DNA of 64,000 nucleotides from Pirellulales bacterium (GCA_022844125.1 JALHMI010000015.1:124001-188000), one strand, 5' to 3'. Shown: positions 41,967 through 52,227, counted from the stretch's first letter. The notes: generated by a model not told the origin, from the sequence alone. Translations and numbers: made by a program.

Positions 41967-43424
41967 TTAAGCCGCTGCCCTCGCGTTCTGCGCCGCCAGT
42001 CTGCCAGGCGGTCGTCCCGACGGCACATCGAGTCGAGACAATTCCTGCAGTCGAACCTGCAGGCCGCCCCGTACGTCGTTAAGCAGGGCAAGAATATTCG
42101 CGATCAATTGCTCACCCTTGATGCGGCCCTCGCAAATATCTTCGATCAGGTTTTGTCGCAGCTTGACGAGTCGTTCGTCGAGCTCGCGCAAGAGTTCATT
42201 TGCGGTGGCGCCCGTGACGGCCTCCTGATCAAGCGTTCTGCCCAGTTCTTCAATTTTGCGAAGCGCGTCGTAGTAGTCGGACGGCTGCCGCGCGGTTTGC
42301 GTTCGCAATAGCCCATACAGCGAAAGCACCCCTGCTGCGAAAGCGCCGAAAACGCTTAACCCGTTACTGAGCCATTCGAGCGCCTTGTCGACTGCCACGG
42401 GCTTGTCGCGGTCCAGATAGGCGATCGCAGCTTCGTGAATCGGATATGGATTGGCGACGTCGCGCGGAGACCGTGGGCCCAGGCGGTGTGCCAGTTCACT
42501 CTCGAACAGCGTTGACATCAGGGCCCGCACGGCTGCGGCGTTCGCATCCTTCCGGGCGACGATCAGCAGACGAATACCAACGGTCTCGCAGTCGGTTTCG
42601 GGCAGGGCCCTGTGTCCGAAGTAACTATGCTTGGGAATCTGCGAAGGTTCCAGGAACTCGCGCTGCAGCGTGGCATGTTCGCTGGAACTCTCCTGCAGGT
42701 TGTCCAGCAGAAAGGCCTGGGTCGCCGGCAGCGCGGCGATGCGATAGTCCGCGGCCTCGATCAACTGGCGCGCCACGGCCGAGGGGGGCGAGTCCAACAA
42801 GATCAACGCATCTGGAAGTTCACGGATCAAGCGTTCTTTCTCGGCTCCGCTGGCACCCAGGATCGTGCGACACTTGTGCAGCAGCTCGGGCTTGCCGAAC
42901 TCCGTCGCAACGATGTCCCCCGCCAGTTGCGGCGAGCTGACACGAAGTCGCGCAAACTTAAGAATCTCGCGCGAGAGCAGAGCTTCGCTACTGCCAGGCT
43001 GTCCCAGATTCACGCGTTTGCCACGAATTCCTTCGATCACCGACGATGCCGCCGCGATCTCGCTGCGCAGTAGCAGATGCACGGCTTCGACTTGCGTGAT
43101 GGCCAGCACAGTGAGCTGCTCGTCGTCCGGAATCACCACGCCGTTGCTGACAAGTGCCACGTCGATCTGGCCGGCCTTAAGCTGTCGCAAGGATTCTTCC
43201 GAACCGGCATTCGTCGACAACGTGATTCGCAGACCTCCTCGCGCGGCATGCTTGGTGAGCATTTCGGCCACAGCCTGTCGCCGGGTGCCTTCAGGCCCGG
43301 CACTCATCCGCAGCGGAGGAACGGCGCGATTGACGAACATCCGCGTTGCCAGCGTCAGGCTCAGCACGGCCAGACCCAGGCTCACCACCATGGAGAATCT
43401 TCGATGTCCCCGCAGTTTTTCCAC
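41967..43424 (-). CDS. Membrane-anchored TAXI-family solute-binding protein
   Basis: 485 residues. A first helix (FSMVVSLGLAVLSLTLATRM) near 10-30 leads to a periplasmic TAXI-type binding domain, about 35-340: LRMSAGPEGTRRQAVAEML, GQIDVALVSNGV, GIRGKRVNLGQPGSSEALLSREIL, and PALLD-like LILLDSPPSAVARQL. A second helix (LSVFGAFAAGVLSLYGLL) near 357-375 is followed by a cytosolic coiled coil of about 100 residues. Ordinary TAXI proteins are free periplasmic partners of TRAP permeases. Here no permease gene is adjacent and the two-helix layout with a coiled-coil tail suggests a sensor or scaffold. Ligand unknown. Confidence 0.82.
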   Translation of the reverse strand: MEKLRGHRRFSMVVSLGLAVLSLTLATRMFVNRAVPPLRMSAGPEGTRRQAVAEMLTKHAARGGLRITLSTNAGSEESLRQLKAGQIDVALVSNGVVIPDDEQLTVLAITQVEAVHLLLRSEIAAASSVIEGIRGKRVNLGQPGSSEALLSREILKFARLRVSSPQLAGDIVATEFGKPELLHKCRTILGASGAEKERLIRELPDALILLDSPPSAVARQLIEAADYRIAALPATQAFLLDNLQESSSEHATLQREFLEPSQIPKHSYFGHRALPETDCETVGIRLLIVARKDANAAAVRALMSTLFESELAHRLGPRSPRDVANPYPIHEAAIAYLDRDKPVAVDKALEWLSNGLSVFGAFAAGVLSLYGLLRTQTARQPSDYYDALRKIEELGRTLDQEAVTGATANELLRELDERLVKLRQNLIEDICEGRIKGEQLIANILALLNDVRGGLQVRLQELSRLDVPSGRPPGRLAAQNARAAA

Positions 43425-44235
43425 GTCGCAAGCCGTCCTGGCCGGATGATGACTGTCACATTAGTCGACGCAGGATATGTAGCGAGAATTGGCGGTTTCG
43501 TCGAGATCAATCTACCCGCGCGCTATAGCTTTCCCGCGCTTCGCAGGGCAAGTGCAAAGATGCCCCCGATGACCAGGGCCGCACATAGCACGGAGAACGT
43601 TGAGTGTCAATCGGTGGAGGCTCGCTCATCCCCTGAGATTACAGCCGCGCGTCTTTCGCTGGCAACCGGGAACCATCGTGGGAGGGGGGCGAAAGCAATG
43701 CCTTATCCGAAAACGGGGGCAGAACTCAAAAAAGGCCCCGCAGTTGCCAGTCCTCAGCAACTGCGGGGCGGCATGCCACCCGGCGAAACATGAGCTGATA
43801 CCCTTAAGGCGTCAGCGGCGCCTTTAGCGGACGCCAAATAGCAGCCCAGATCGCAAATTTGCGCAACCTGGTCGCCGACTAGCTTGCCGCGACGCCACGC
43901 GATCCAGCCGGACCGCGCAGGCCTGGTACGCTGGTTGCGACGATTATGGGGCGAACACCGCATCCGTCTGCCGGTCACCTTCATCACAGCCCACGCTGAC
44001 GTCCGTCCTGCCGTTGGTGGGCGGCCAGAAATCCGGCGTCCTCGACGTTCTGGAAAATCCGCTTGATCGCGATTCGCTACGCCTGCTCGTCCGAAAGGCG
44101 CTCCAGCTCGATGCCGATTTGAACTGAGCAAAGCCTGGCGCTGCCAATGCTTGTTCGCCCGCTGCACCAAGGGTATTCTGAAGGTTCGCCCGCCCAACCT
44201 GCCAATCTTCCCACCGCGCCGCCGGAGTTCCTCGC
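43425..44235. other. Gene-poor region with an orphan terminator and a possible gene relic
   Basis: About 800 bases without a convincing gene. It holds a minus-strand terminator at 43728-43769 with no intact gene reading into it. On the minus strand from about 44125 to 43984 one frame reads VQIGIELERLSDEQA, a TAG at 44077-44079, then RIAIKRIFQNVEDAGFLAAH and a stop. This looks like the remains of a coding end, but the evidence is weak. The promoter of the DUF1549 gene should lie near 44100-44235. Confidence 0.45.
43728..43769 (-). terminator. Canonical intrinsic terminator, minus strand, no gene feeding it
   Basis: GCCCCGCAGTTGC (43735-43747) and its exact complement (43757-43769) form a perfect 13-bp stem with a 9-base loop. 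On the minus strand it is followed by one C and six T residues. No intact minus-strand gene ends before it. Confidence 0.8.
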
Positions 44236-46743
44236 TTGCACCGCCTGCGAACCGTGATCCTGCTGCGTGTGCTCGGCGCGACCTTCGTCGTGTTGACAGT
44301 GGCGTCTCGGGCCGACTCCGTTGACTACCAGCGCGACGTCCAGCCGATCCTGGCCCGCAATTGCTTCCAGTGCCACGGCGCGGACGATGCCACGCGCACG
44401 GCCGGCCTCCGTCTCGACGAGTCGGCCGGCGCGGCCGCGCAGCTCGAAAGCGGCCGGCGGGCGATCGTGCCCGGCAAGCCGGACGAGAGCCAACTGTTCG
44501 TTCGCATCACGGCCAGCGACGCTTCCGTAGCCATGCCGCCGGAAGAGACGGGCAAGAAGCTAACCGCTGCCGAGATTGAAACGTTGCGCAAGTGGATTGC
44601 CGAAGGCGCGCCCTACGCCGCTCACTGGGCTTACTCGAAGCCAGCACCGAATCCGATCCCTACCATTAACAACGCCGCCTGGCCCGCCAATCCCATCGAT
44701 CACTTCGTTCTCGCCCGGCTCGAGCAGGAAGGCCTCGCCCCCTCCGAGGCCGCCGATCGGCCGACTTTGATTCGCCGCGTCTCGCTCGATCTCACCGGTC
44801 TGCCGCCGACGCCCGAAGAAGTCCACGCTTTTGTGAACGACTCCCGACCGGAAGCCTACGAACTACTTGTCGATCGCTTGTTAGCGAGCAGCGCTTACGG
44901 CGAACGCTGGGCCGCGATGTGGCTCGACCTGGCTCGCTATGCCGACTCGCAGGGCTACGCTCCCGACGGCGCTCGCACGATCTGGCGGTGGCGCGATTGG
45001 CTGATCGGCTCGCTCAACGACAACCTGCCGTACGATCAATTCACCGTCGAGATGCTCGCCGGCGACCTGCTTCCCGAACCTTCACCGTTGCAACTCGTGG
45101 CCACCGGCTTCAACCGCAACACGCAACTCAACACCGAGGGGGGCGTCAACCTCGAGGAATTCCGCCACGCCGCCGTGGTCGATCGCGTGAACACCACGTT
45201 CGCCGTCTGGATGGGCACCACGATTGCCTGCGCCCAGTGCCACAACCACAAGTACGATCCCTTCTCGCAGCGCGAGTACTACCAGCTCTTTTCGATCTTC
45301 AACAACACGGATGACTTCAACACCGACGACCCCGTCCTCGAAGTGCCGCAGGTTGGCCGCGAGGCCGACGTCGCACGCTTGAAGGCCGAGTTGGCCGATG
45401 TCCAGTCCTCGTGGGATTACGCCACCCGGTTCCGCGACTCGCTGCAGGCCGACTGGGAGAAGTCCGCGCCGCAGGCGGCTCCCGACGCTGTTCCCAAGGA
45501 GATCGCCGAGATTCTGGCCATCGCCGCAGACAAGCGCGACAAACCCCAGCAAGACAAGCTGGCCGCCCATCACCGTGCGCTCTCAGAAGATTGGACGCAG
45601 GTCGACGCGCGCCTCCAGGCCGCCAAAGCCAAACTTGCCAGCGTGACCACGACTTCGCTGGTGATGCGTGAAGGCACCCCGCGCGAGTCCTTTATCTACC
45701 ACCGCGGCGAATTCCTTTCCCCCGGCGACCCGGTTACGCCCGGCGTGCCTGCCGCCTTGCATCCCGCGCCGGCGGGCGCAAAGCTCGATCGCCTGGGCCT
45801 CGCCCGCTGATTGGTCGATGCCGAGAATCCGCTCGTCGCCCGCGTCGCAGTGAATCGGCTTTGGCAGGAGCTCTTCGGCCTGGGCATCGTCGAAACAGCC
45901 GAGGAATTCGGCGCACAGGGCGAGCTGCCGTCGCATCCCGAGCTGCTCGACTGGCTGGCGATCACGTATCGAGACGGCGGCTGGGATACCAAAGAACTGC
46001 TCAAATTGATCGTCGCCTCGGCCACGTATCGACAAAGTGCCAAGGTCACGCCGGAACTCGCACGGCGCGATCCGTACAACAAGCTGCTCGCCCGTGGCCC
46101 GCGCGTGCGTCTCACGGCCGAAATGGTGCGCGACCAGGCGCTCGCCCTGAGCGGCCTTTTGAGCGCGAAAATGTACGGCCCGCCCGTACAGCCGGCGCAA
46201 CCTTCGATGGGCCTGGCCGCGGCCTTTGGCGCCAGCACTGACTGGACCGCCAGCGAAGGCGAAGACCGTCACCGCCGCGCGGTCTACACCCGCTGGCGTC
46301 GCAACCTGCCGTACCCGTCGCTGGTCGCGTTCGACGCACCGGAGCGAAACGTTTGCTCGGCGCGCCGGATGCGCACGAACACCCCGCTGCAAGCGCTCGT
46401 CACGCTCAACGATCCGACGTTCGTCGAGTGTGCACAGGCCCTCGCCCGCCGGGTAATTGCCGAACGGCCCGACGACAAGCACACCAACAACAACCGTGCC
46501 CGGGCCGAGCGAGCCGTCGCCCTGGCAGTCGGCCGCGCAGCCTTGCCATCCGAAACCGACCGGCTCGTCGCGCTCTACGACCAATCCCGCGCATCGCTCG
46601 AGCGCGATCCGGCCCAGGCGAAGGCCCTTGCCACGGTTCCGCTCGGTCCGCTGCCCGATGGCTTGAGCGAACTGGATGCCGCCGCCTGGACCGTCGTGGC
46701 CAACGTGGTTTTGAATCTCGACGAAACCCTCAGCAAGCCGTAA
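44236..46743 (+). pseudogene. DUF1549/DUF1553 cytochrome-type protein interrupted by one in-frame TGA
   Basis: Exported planctomycete protein, about 835 codons. Order: signal peptide, PSCyt1 haem domain (CFQCHGADDATRTAGLRLDE near residue 43), DUF1549 (PIDHFVLARLEQEGL, then SLDLTGLPPTPEEV and CAQCHNHKYDPFSQREYYQLF), a coiled linker, and DUF1553 (NPLVARVAVNRLWQELFGLGIV). A TGA at 45808-45810 interrupts it at LGLAR-stop-LVDAENPL, exactly where the family has Trp (ARWLVD), so a TGG to TGA change fits. Both halves otherwise keep full coding character, so the break is recent, a sequencing error, or read through. The first 524 residues would be made alone; the rest could restart at TTG 45811. It pairs with the DUF1501 gene six bases downstream. 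Family function is unproven, with a role in polysaccharide or sulfatase-linked metabolism suspected. Confidence 0.85.
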
Positions 46744-46748
46744 GTGAT

Positions 46749-48215
46749 ATGGACAAGCTCGCGCTCGAACTGCTCTCCGCTCGCACGCGCCGCCATTTCC
46801 TGCGCGACTCGGCCCTCGGCCTGGGCGCCGTCGCGCTCTCGATGCTCGGCGGCGACCTGAACCACGGGCTTGCAGCCGGCGCTACTGCCGACGACGATCC
46901 CTTTCTTCCCAAACCCACGCACTTCGCCCCGCGCGCGAAGAACGTCATCTTCCTTTCGATGTCCGGCGGCCCTCCGCATCTGGACCTGTTCGACTACAAG
47001 CCGGAGCTCGTCAGCCGCGACGGCCAGGATTGCCCCGAGTCGCTCACCAAGGGCAAGCAATTCGCCTTCACCAGCGGTACGCCGAAGCTCTTGGGTACGC
47101 GGCAAAAGTTCAGCCAACGCGGTGAAAGCGGCGCCTGGATCTCAGGCGCCCTGCCTCACCTGGCCACGGTGGCCGACGATCTCACGTTCATCAAATCGGT
47201 CTGGACCGAACAGTTCAATCACGGCCCCGCCGAGTTGCTCCTCTATACCGGCTTCCCCCGCGCGCAAGGTCGCGCGTCGCTCGGCTCCTGGGTCACCTAT
47301 GGCCTCGGCTCCGAAAGCCGCGATCTGCCGGGCTACATCGTGTTCGTCTCGGGACGTTCGCTGCCGAGCGCCGGCAAAGCGGCCTGGGGCAGCGGCTTCC
47401 TCTCCTCGGTCTATCATGGCGTCCAGTGCCGCACCGGCGGCGATCCGGTTCTCTATCTCTCGAATCCCGAGGGGATGGATCGCTCGTTGCGGCGACTGAG
47501 CCTGGACACGCTGCGCGAGTTGAACGAGCTCGAATCGCAGAAGCTCCATCAGCCGGAAACTGCCTCGCGGATCGCCCAGTACGAGATGGCCTATCGCATG
47601 CAGGCCGTCGTGCCCGAAACGATGGACATCGCCGGCGAACCTGCCAGCGTGCTGGCCGAGTACGGCGCACAGCCCGGCGCTCCCACCTTTGCCAACAACT
47701 GCCTGCTCGCACGGCGGCTCGTCGAGCGCGGGGTGCGCTTCGTGCAACTCTTCGACTGGGGTTGGGATTTCCACGGCACCAACGCCGGCGAAGAGATCGA
47801 TAAGGGGCTCATCGAGCGCTGCAAGTCGATGGATCAGCCCGTCGCCGCGCTGATTCGCGATCTTAAGCGGCGGGGCCTGCTCGACGAAACGCTCGTCGTC
47901 TGGTCGGGCGAGTTCGGCCGCACGCCGTTCCGCGAAGGACGCACCAAGGACGGCCAGTTCCTCGGCCGCGACCATCATCCGTTTTCGAACACAATGTTCA
48001 TGGCCGGCGGCGGACTCAAGCCGGGCATCTCCTACGGTTCGACCGACGAACTCGGCTGGGCGCCCGTCGATAAGCCGGTCCATCCGCACGACCTGCAGGC
48101 CACGATCCTGCACCTGCTGGGTCTCGACCACACGAAGCTGACCTACCGCTTCCAGGGCCGCGACTTCCGCCTCACCGACGTCCGCGGCGAAGTGCTCAGC
48201 GATCTGTTGGCCTGA
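46749..48215 (+). CDS. DUF1501 domain protein (Tat-exported)
   Basis: 488 residues from the ATG at 46749, six bases after the DUF1553 stop. A Tat-type leader with TRRHFLRDSALGLGAVALSML near residue 13 predicts folded export. The DUF1501 core shows FLSMSGGPPHLDLFDYKPEL, SGALPHLATVADDLTFIKSV, LFDWGWDFHGTNAGEEI and VVWSGEFGRTPFREG, then the terminal HATILHLLGLDHTKLTYRFQGRDFRLTD (abbreviated as ILHLLGLDHTKLTYRFQGRD). The fold is alkaline-phosphatase/sulfatase-like but usual metal residues are only partly kept. It is the constant partner of DUF1549/1553 proteins in planctomycetes. A longer reading from 46353 lies inside the upstream gene and is rejected. Confidence 0.9.
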   Translation: MDKLALELLSARTRRHFLRDSALGLGAVALSMLGGDLNHGLAAGATADDDPFLPKPTHFAPRAKNVIFLSMSGGPPHLDLFDYKPELVSRDGQDCPESLTKGKQFAFTSGTPKLLGTRQKFSQRGESGAWISGALPHLATVADDLTFIKSVWTEQFNHGPAELLLYTGFPRAQGRASLGSWVTYGLGSESRDLPGYIVFVSGRSLPSAGKAAWGSGFLSSVYHGVQCRTGGDPVLYLSNPEGMDRSLRRLSLDTLRELNELESQKLHQPETASRIAQYEMAYRMQAVVPETMDIAGEPASVLAEYGAQPGAPTFANNCLLARRLVERGVRFVQLFDWGWDFHGTNAGEEIDKGLIERCKSMDQPVAALIRDLKRRGLLDETLVVWSGEFGRTPFREGRTKDGQFLGRDHHPFSNTMFMAGGGLKPGISYGSTDELGWAPVDKPVHPHDLQATILHLLGLDHTKLTYRFQGRDFRLTDVRGEVLSDLLA

Positions 48216-48247
48216 GCGCCGCTTTGCGTTGTCCCTCGCCATCCGCG

Positions 48248-48764
48248 CTACTCCCTCTTCCCCACCACCTCCTTGATCACCGCCCCCGAATCGGGCACCG
48301 CAGCGTGATAGTCTTCGCTCAGCAGCCCGGCCAGCGTGGCGGCCGCCTGGCTCTGCGTCACGCGCTCGCAATCGGCTCGCTCGCCCAGTGCCGGCGTGTC
48401 GGGGCCGAGGAACGCCATCCACATGTTCTCGGGCCCCTCGATCTGCTGGCCGTGATTCTTCCAGTTCACCAGACCCGAACCCCGCCCGTGGTCGGTCGTG
48501 ATCATGAACGTGGTCTTGTCGCGATACTGGTCCATCGACTGCATCAAATCCCACAGCCGCTGGATATAACTGTCCACGCCCCGGGCGCTCGTCAGCAGGT
48601 GGTCGTAACGGACGGCATGCCCCCAGGCGTCCGTCGCCAGAAATCGTCGTGATCAGGACGATGTTCCGCGTCTTGAGGTCCGCGCCGCTGGCAACTTGCG
48701 CGGCCAGCAGGAGCACGATGCAGGTGAGGAAACTGAGCGAGTGAGACACGACGTCGCGAGCCAT
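48248..48764 (-). pseudogene. Alkaline-phosphatase-superfamily pseudogene with internal deletion
   Basis: The 5' part (ATG at 48764) encodes a signal peptide and the first strand: MARDVVSHSLSFLTCIVLL, AAQVASGADLKTRNIVLITT. At about 48645 the reading jumps to a second frame that gives FLATDAWGHAVRYDHLLTSA, then SYIQRLWDLMQSMDQYRDKTTF, MITTDHGRGSG with the metal-binding DHG, and a normal C-terminus ending at 48248. An intact relative has some 200 or more extra residues between these parts, so most of the middle domain is lost, plus a frameshift. It cannot make a working enzyme. Parent function: phosphodiesterase, phosphatase or sulfatase-like. Confidence 0.85.
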
Positions 48765-49299
48765 GCTTGGTCTCTCGGGAGAGATTTGGGATGGATGTTC
48801 CGTGTGCCGTGTGGAAGGCGCCCGTAGTTTAGTTCGGCTGATCCCTCCGTGCCGGGGTAACGGCCACAGGACCGCGGCGAAGAAACGAGCGGCGGCTGTT
48901 TTCAGGGCTCCGATTTTGTGGGTGTGTGGATTTAGAAACGCGTGAAAATGATGTTTCACACCCACACTTCGACCCAGGCGGGGGGCGTTCAGACGGCCCC
49001 GTTTCTCCAGCTTTTCGGCTGCGCAAGTGGGCGAATGACTTTCGTCGAGTCGAGACACAATCCGCTGAACGTACCATAACTGAAGTCCTGGCCTGATTTC
49101 AATTCTTGGTGGACACTTGAGTCGTGTGCGCGGGGCACGCCTAGTCGCTGCGTCGCACAACGAGTTGCGCTCGCGGCGCGCCACACAACTGGTCAAGTGG
49201 TCAAAGTTTGTGCGATTTTTTCTCATCCGGTTTTTCCCCATCGCAGCCCGGCGCGCGCTTCGCGCGAGCGAGGCCGTATTTGTCAGTGCTGGCCCATGG
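48765..49299. other. Gene-free stretch before the repeat field
   Basis: No coding region convinces here. The segment carries short GC-rich inverted pieces and the upstream region of the phosphatase pseudogene. Near 49240-49300 the sequence passes into the repeat field (CGCGCTTCGCGCGAGCGAGGC). No tRNA-like or riboswitch-like fold was recognised. Confidence 0.4.
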
Positions 49300-49840
49300 G
49301 TAGCCGACGCGTCAGCGCGTCAGCGAGGCTGTATTCCAAGTCTCTTCCTTCATAACCCGACGGCGTCAGCGAGGCTGTATCTTCCCACCACGACTCGACG
49401 CCTCTCTGCGGGTCTTCCCGCGCTTACGCGTCGGGCTACCAGGCGGGACCTCCTCGCTCACGCGTCGGGTTGTGAAGCGGGGAATGTTCCAATGTTCCGG
49501 CCGCCTGGGCACGTCACTTCCTTCATAACCCGACGCGTCAGCGAGGCTGTATCTCCCACCACGACTCGACGCGTGCGCCCGGCCTCTCTGCGGGTCTTCC
49601 CGCGCTTACGCGTCGGGCTACCAGGCGGGACCTCCTCGCTCACGCGTCGGGTTGTGAAGCGGGGAATGTTCCAATGTTCCGGCCGCCTGGGCACGTCTCT
49701 TCCTTCATAACCCGACGCGTCAGCGAGGCTGTATTCCAAGTCTCTTCCTTCATAACCCGACGCCTTTCTGCGGGTCTTCCCGCGCTTACGCGTCGGGCTA
49801 CCAGGCGGGATCTCCTCGCTCACGCGTCGGGTTGTGAATG
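49300..49840. repeat. Field of large inverted/direct repeats (planctomycete 'SPTRKRG' type)
   Basis: A unit of about 170-180 bases is present twice nearly complete (about 49345-49515 and 49516-49697) and once shortened (about 49699-49838, with a partial copy inside). Each unit begins CATAACCCGACGCGTCAGC and ends in the near complement CGCTCACGCGTCGGGTTGTG, so the ends can pair into a long hairpin. The internal part repeats CGGGTCTTCCCGCGCTTACG. Translation gives SPTRKRG and TRRVSE phrases that are often mis-annotated as proteins in planctomycete genomes. Non-coding, probably a dispersed mobile or structural repeat family. Confidence 0.85.
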
Positions 49841-50244
49841 TGCGGGCATGCGTGCGCCCAGGTCCTGACAGCATCATTGCACCCTTCTGAACTGAAAACG
49901 GAACACCTACCCATCTGCACCCTACGACAATGCCTGGCCACATTTCAAGCGCGTGTGCATCGCGATTCGCGGCGCGCGTTGCGGGGCAACGAGTTGCGAT
50001 TCATGGTGCGCACACTTCACCGGGGAGGGAGCGGGAAGTTGAACCGCAGAGTGCGAGAAGGATCGCAGAGGGAAGGGCTGAGGAGCGGCAGGGATTTAAC
50101 ATCCAACTGCGCGAGATCGCTAGTTCGTGAACCGTCAGTGCTAATGATACCGCGGTCACGCCTGCACTGCACTGAGTCCGCACCTCACCTCGCGCAATCG
50201 TCGCGCCGGGACTCCGTCTCACACTCCTTTGCAACTTCTGCGAC
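49841..50244. other. Gene-free stretch after the repeat field
   Basis: About 400 bases without a supported gene, lying beyond the 3' end of the helicase-type gene. A sequence rich in CGCGA/GCGCG words spans 49950-50100. No promoter pair, RNA gene or repeat copy was recognised. Confidence 0.4.
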
Positions 50245-52227
50245 TTACAGCACTTCAAAACCGATGCCACGTAGGTATTTGTACGTGCAATCGTAGTAGT
50301 CGCATTGTCGAGTTGCGTCGTTAGGATCGCCTTCCGGAACGACGATCACCATCCCTTGCCGGGCGCGCGTGAGCAACACGCGATAAGCGTTCTTGAGGTA
50401 TTGCTGCCGCTCAAGTTTGCGGACGCGATTCCAGCGGTCGCCGACGAACGACCAGTGTTCCCAACCTTGATTGGTATGACGGAAGTCGGCGTCCCACGTG
50501 ACGCAAGCATAGTCAAGTTCTAACCCCTGGACGTGGAACTCCGTTGCGACGTCCTCGAGATAGTACGAAGAGCGGACATCGGCTTTGCTGTCGAGAAACC
50601 AATGAATAGGATCCATTGGCGAGCGTACATCGATGGCGTGTGGCTTGAGTCGCTGGGCCAGCGATGAGACAACAATACCATAGCGTTCACTGCCTCGCGC
50701 GATGGCACGAAGCCAACCTTTCGCTTTAGATAACTCGCGCGTGATCACAATCGGGTAACGATCATCAATGCTGCGGAGCGTGCGAAATGCGCCATCCTCA
50801 TCGAGGTCGAGTACCTGCTTGACGAGGTGAGAGACGTTCTCCGCGCGAAACGATCGCATTGACACGCCTAAATGCAGTTCATCTCGAATCGACACATTCG
50901 GCAAAAAGGTGATCCGCTCGAGAACCTGACCTGCTGCGTACTCGGAATCCGTCAGGCGAGATGAAATGTGCAAGTGCCAATGCCCGAACGAGCGGGTGAG
51001 CGAGTCAATCCACTCGCCAATGCCTGCTTCACCCGTATTGATCTCCTGACCGCCGCCGACAAGGCAAACGATGACCGCCCAATCAGAATGCCTGTCGAGA
51101 CAGGAAATAAGAAACTCTGGCTCGGAAACATCGAAATCTGGGCGTCCCTTTTTCTGCCGCATGAACTTGGACGTCTGTGCGAGGTTCCAGGCCCGCTGGG
51201 CCTCGTCGAACAACGCAACATGCTCGATCGGAGGCCGATCGACATCAACCAGGCACTCGTCGCGAAAGTGGTGGACGTTCTGAATGAACGCCTTCACTTC
51301 GCTCCGCGCGGCGCCGATCTTCGCGATTCGGCCCTGCTCTTTCTCGCGTTGCACCTTGTCACGTGCAAGTGCCTCACGAAGGATGGCAACGAGTGGGCCG
51401 TTGCCGGAAAGGAAAACGCTGTAGAGGTCCGATTCCTTACTGATGTGCTGAGTGGCAATATTGAGTCCGACCAGCGTCTTGCCAGCGCCAGGGACACCCG
51501 TCACGAAGCAGATCGCCTTGCGCGACAGTTGCCTGGATTCAGCGATGACTTGCGAGATGGCATCTGACGTCAGTGTGAGATTCGTTGCATTAGCGTCACT
51601 CCGCGAGATTTCGGCTACGGAGTGCCCAGCATAGAGCGCGGTTGCGGCCTCGATGATCGTGGGAGTCGGGCAATACCGGCCGCCATCCCACTTCGCAGTG
51701 TCAATGACTGGTGCATCGGCAAAGTCAAGCACGCAACGGATAACATCGGCAAGCGATTCGCCTGTACTGACAATTGGCTGCAGCAGTCGGTCCTGCTGAC
51801 GCGTCATCGCGATCACTGAATTGGCGTGTAAGGCTGCCGTCGCGATGAGAACAGGCGCAATGAAACAGTCGTGACTGGGCTCGTGGAAGTTCTTCAGGTC
51901 AATGCCATAGTCAAACACCTGGTCGCTGGCATGCGACGTGAATTCACGCTCGCCGACCTTGAACTCCAAGACGAACACAACTTGGTCGATTATCGCGAGA
52001 ACATCGATGCGCTTGCCGAGCCGCGGGACAGCAAACTCGAAGTACACCGCGCCGCGGCTGCGATAGTTCGAGAGTACGGTCTTAAGCAAACAAATCTCAG
52101 TAAGCCAAGCGTCACGCTGGGTCAGTTCGATCGCATAGTTGCTTCCCTCGACGAGCCGCCCGAGTATCGCCTCTGACGATGCTGCGAGAAAGTCGTCAAT
52201 GGATGCTGAATACCCAGCTCGTTTCAT
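50245..52227 (-). CDS. PD-(D/E)XK nuclease-like / DUF2075 helicase-type protein
   Basis: 660 residues. The N-terminal part has a nuclease-like core near 70-95 ([19 protein letters not shown]), matching the D-...-E-x-K pattern of PD-(D/E)XK folds. A DUF2075 / Schlafen-like P-loop NTPase follows: Walker [14 protein letters not shown] near 240 and Walker [13 protein letters not shown] near 343, with later helicase-type segments ([33 protein letters not shown]) at 560-640. Such proteins act on DNA or RNA and are often found in defence islands. It diverges from the HipA-like gene with a 146-base gap and lies beside repeats and broken genes. Target unknown. Confidence 0.87.
   Translation of the reverse strand: MKRAGYSASIDDFLAASSEAILGRLVEGSNYAIELTQRDAWLTEICLLKTVLSNYRSRGAVYFEFAVPRLGKRIDVLAIIDQVVFVLEFKVGEREFTSHASDQVFDYGIDLKNFHEPSHDCFIAPVLIATAALHANSVIAMTRQQDRLLQPIVSTGESLADVIRCVLDFADAPVIDTAKWDGGRYCPTPTIIEAATALYAGHSVAEISRSDANATNLTLTSDAISQVIAESRQLSRKAICFVTGVPGAGKTLVGLNIATQHISKESDLYSVFLSGNGPLVAILREALARDKVQREKEQGRIAKIGAARSEVKAFIQNVHHFRDECLVDVDRPPIEHVALFDEAQRAWNLAQTSKFMRQKKGRPDFDVSEPEFLISCLDRHSDWAVIVCLVGGGQEINTGEAGIGEWIDSLTRSFGHWHLHISSRLTDSEYAAGQVLERITFLPNVSIRDELHLGVSMRSFRAENVSHLVKQVLDLDEDGAFRTLRSIDDRYPIVITRELSKAKGWLRAIARGSERYGIVVSSLAQRLKPHAIDVRSPMDPIHWFLDSKADVRSSYYLEDVATEFHVQGLELDYACVTWDADFRHTNQGWEHWSFVGDRWNRVRKLERQQYLKNAYRVLLTRARQGMVIVVPEGDPNDATRQCDYYDCTYKYLRGIGFEVL

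Noticed and set aside
47142-49241. A 699-codon open frame on the minus strand opposite the DUF1501 gene
   Set aside because: Most of it is antisense to the clear DUF1501 gene and its text is Arg/Gly/Ala-rich shadow sequence. Only the short part encoding the phosphatase-like signal peptide is genuine, and that is listed as a pseudogene.
49300-49840. Possible CRISPR array
   Set aside because: Units are about 170-180 bases, internally palindromic and almost without unique spacers, and no cas genes are nearby.
49117-49943. Open frames with TRRVSE and SPTRKRG phrases
   Set aside because: They follow the inverted and direct repeat units on both strands and have no domain; they are translations of non-coding repeats.
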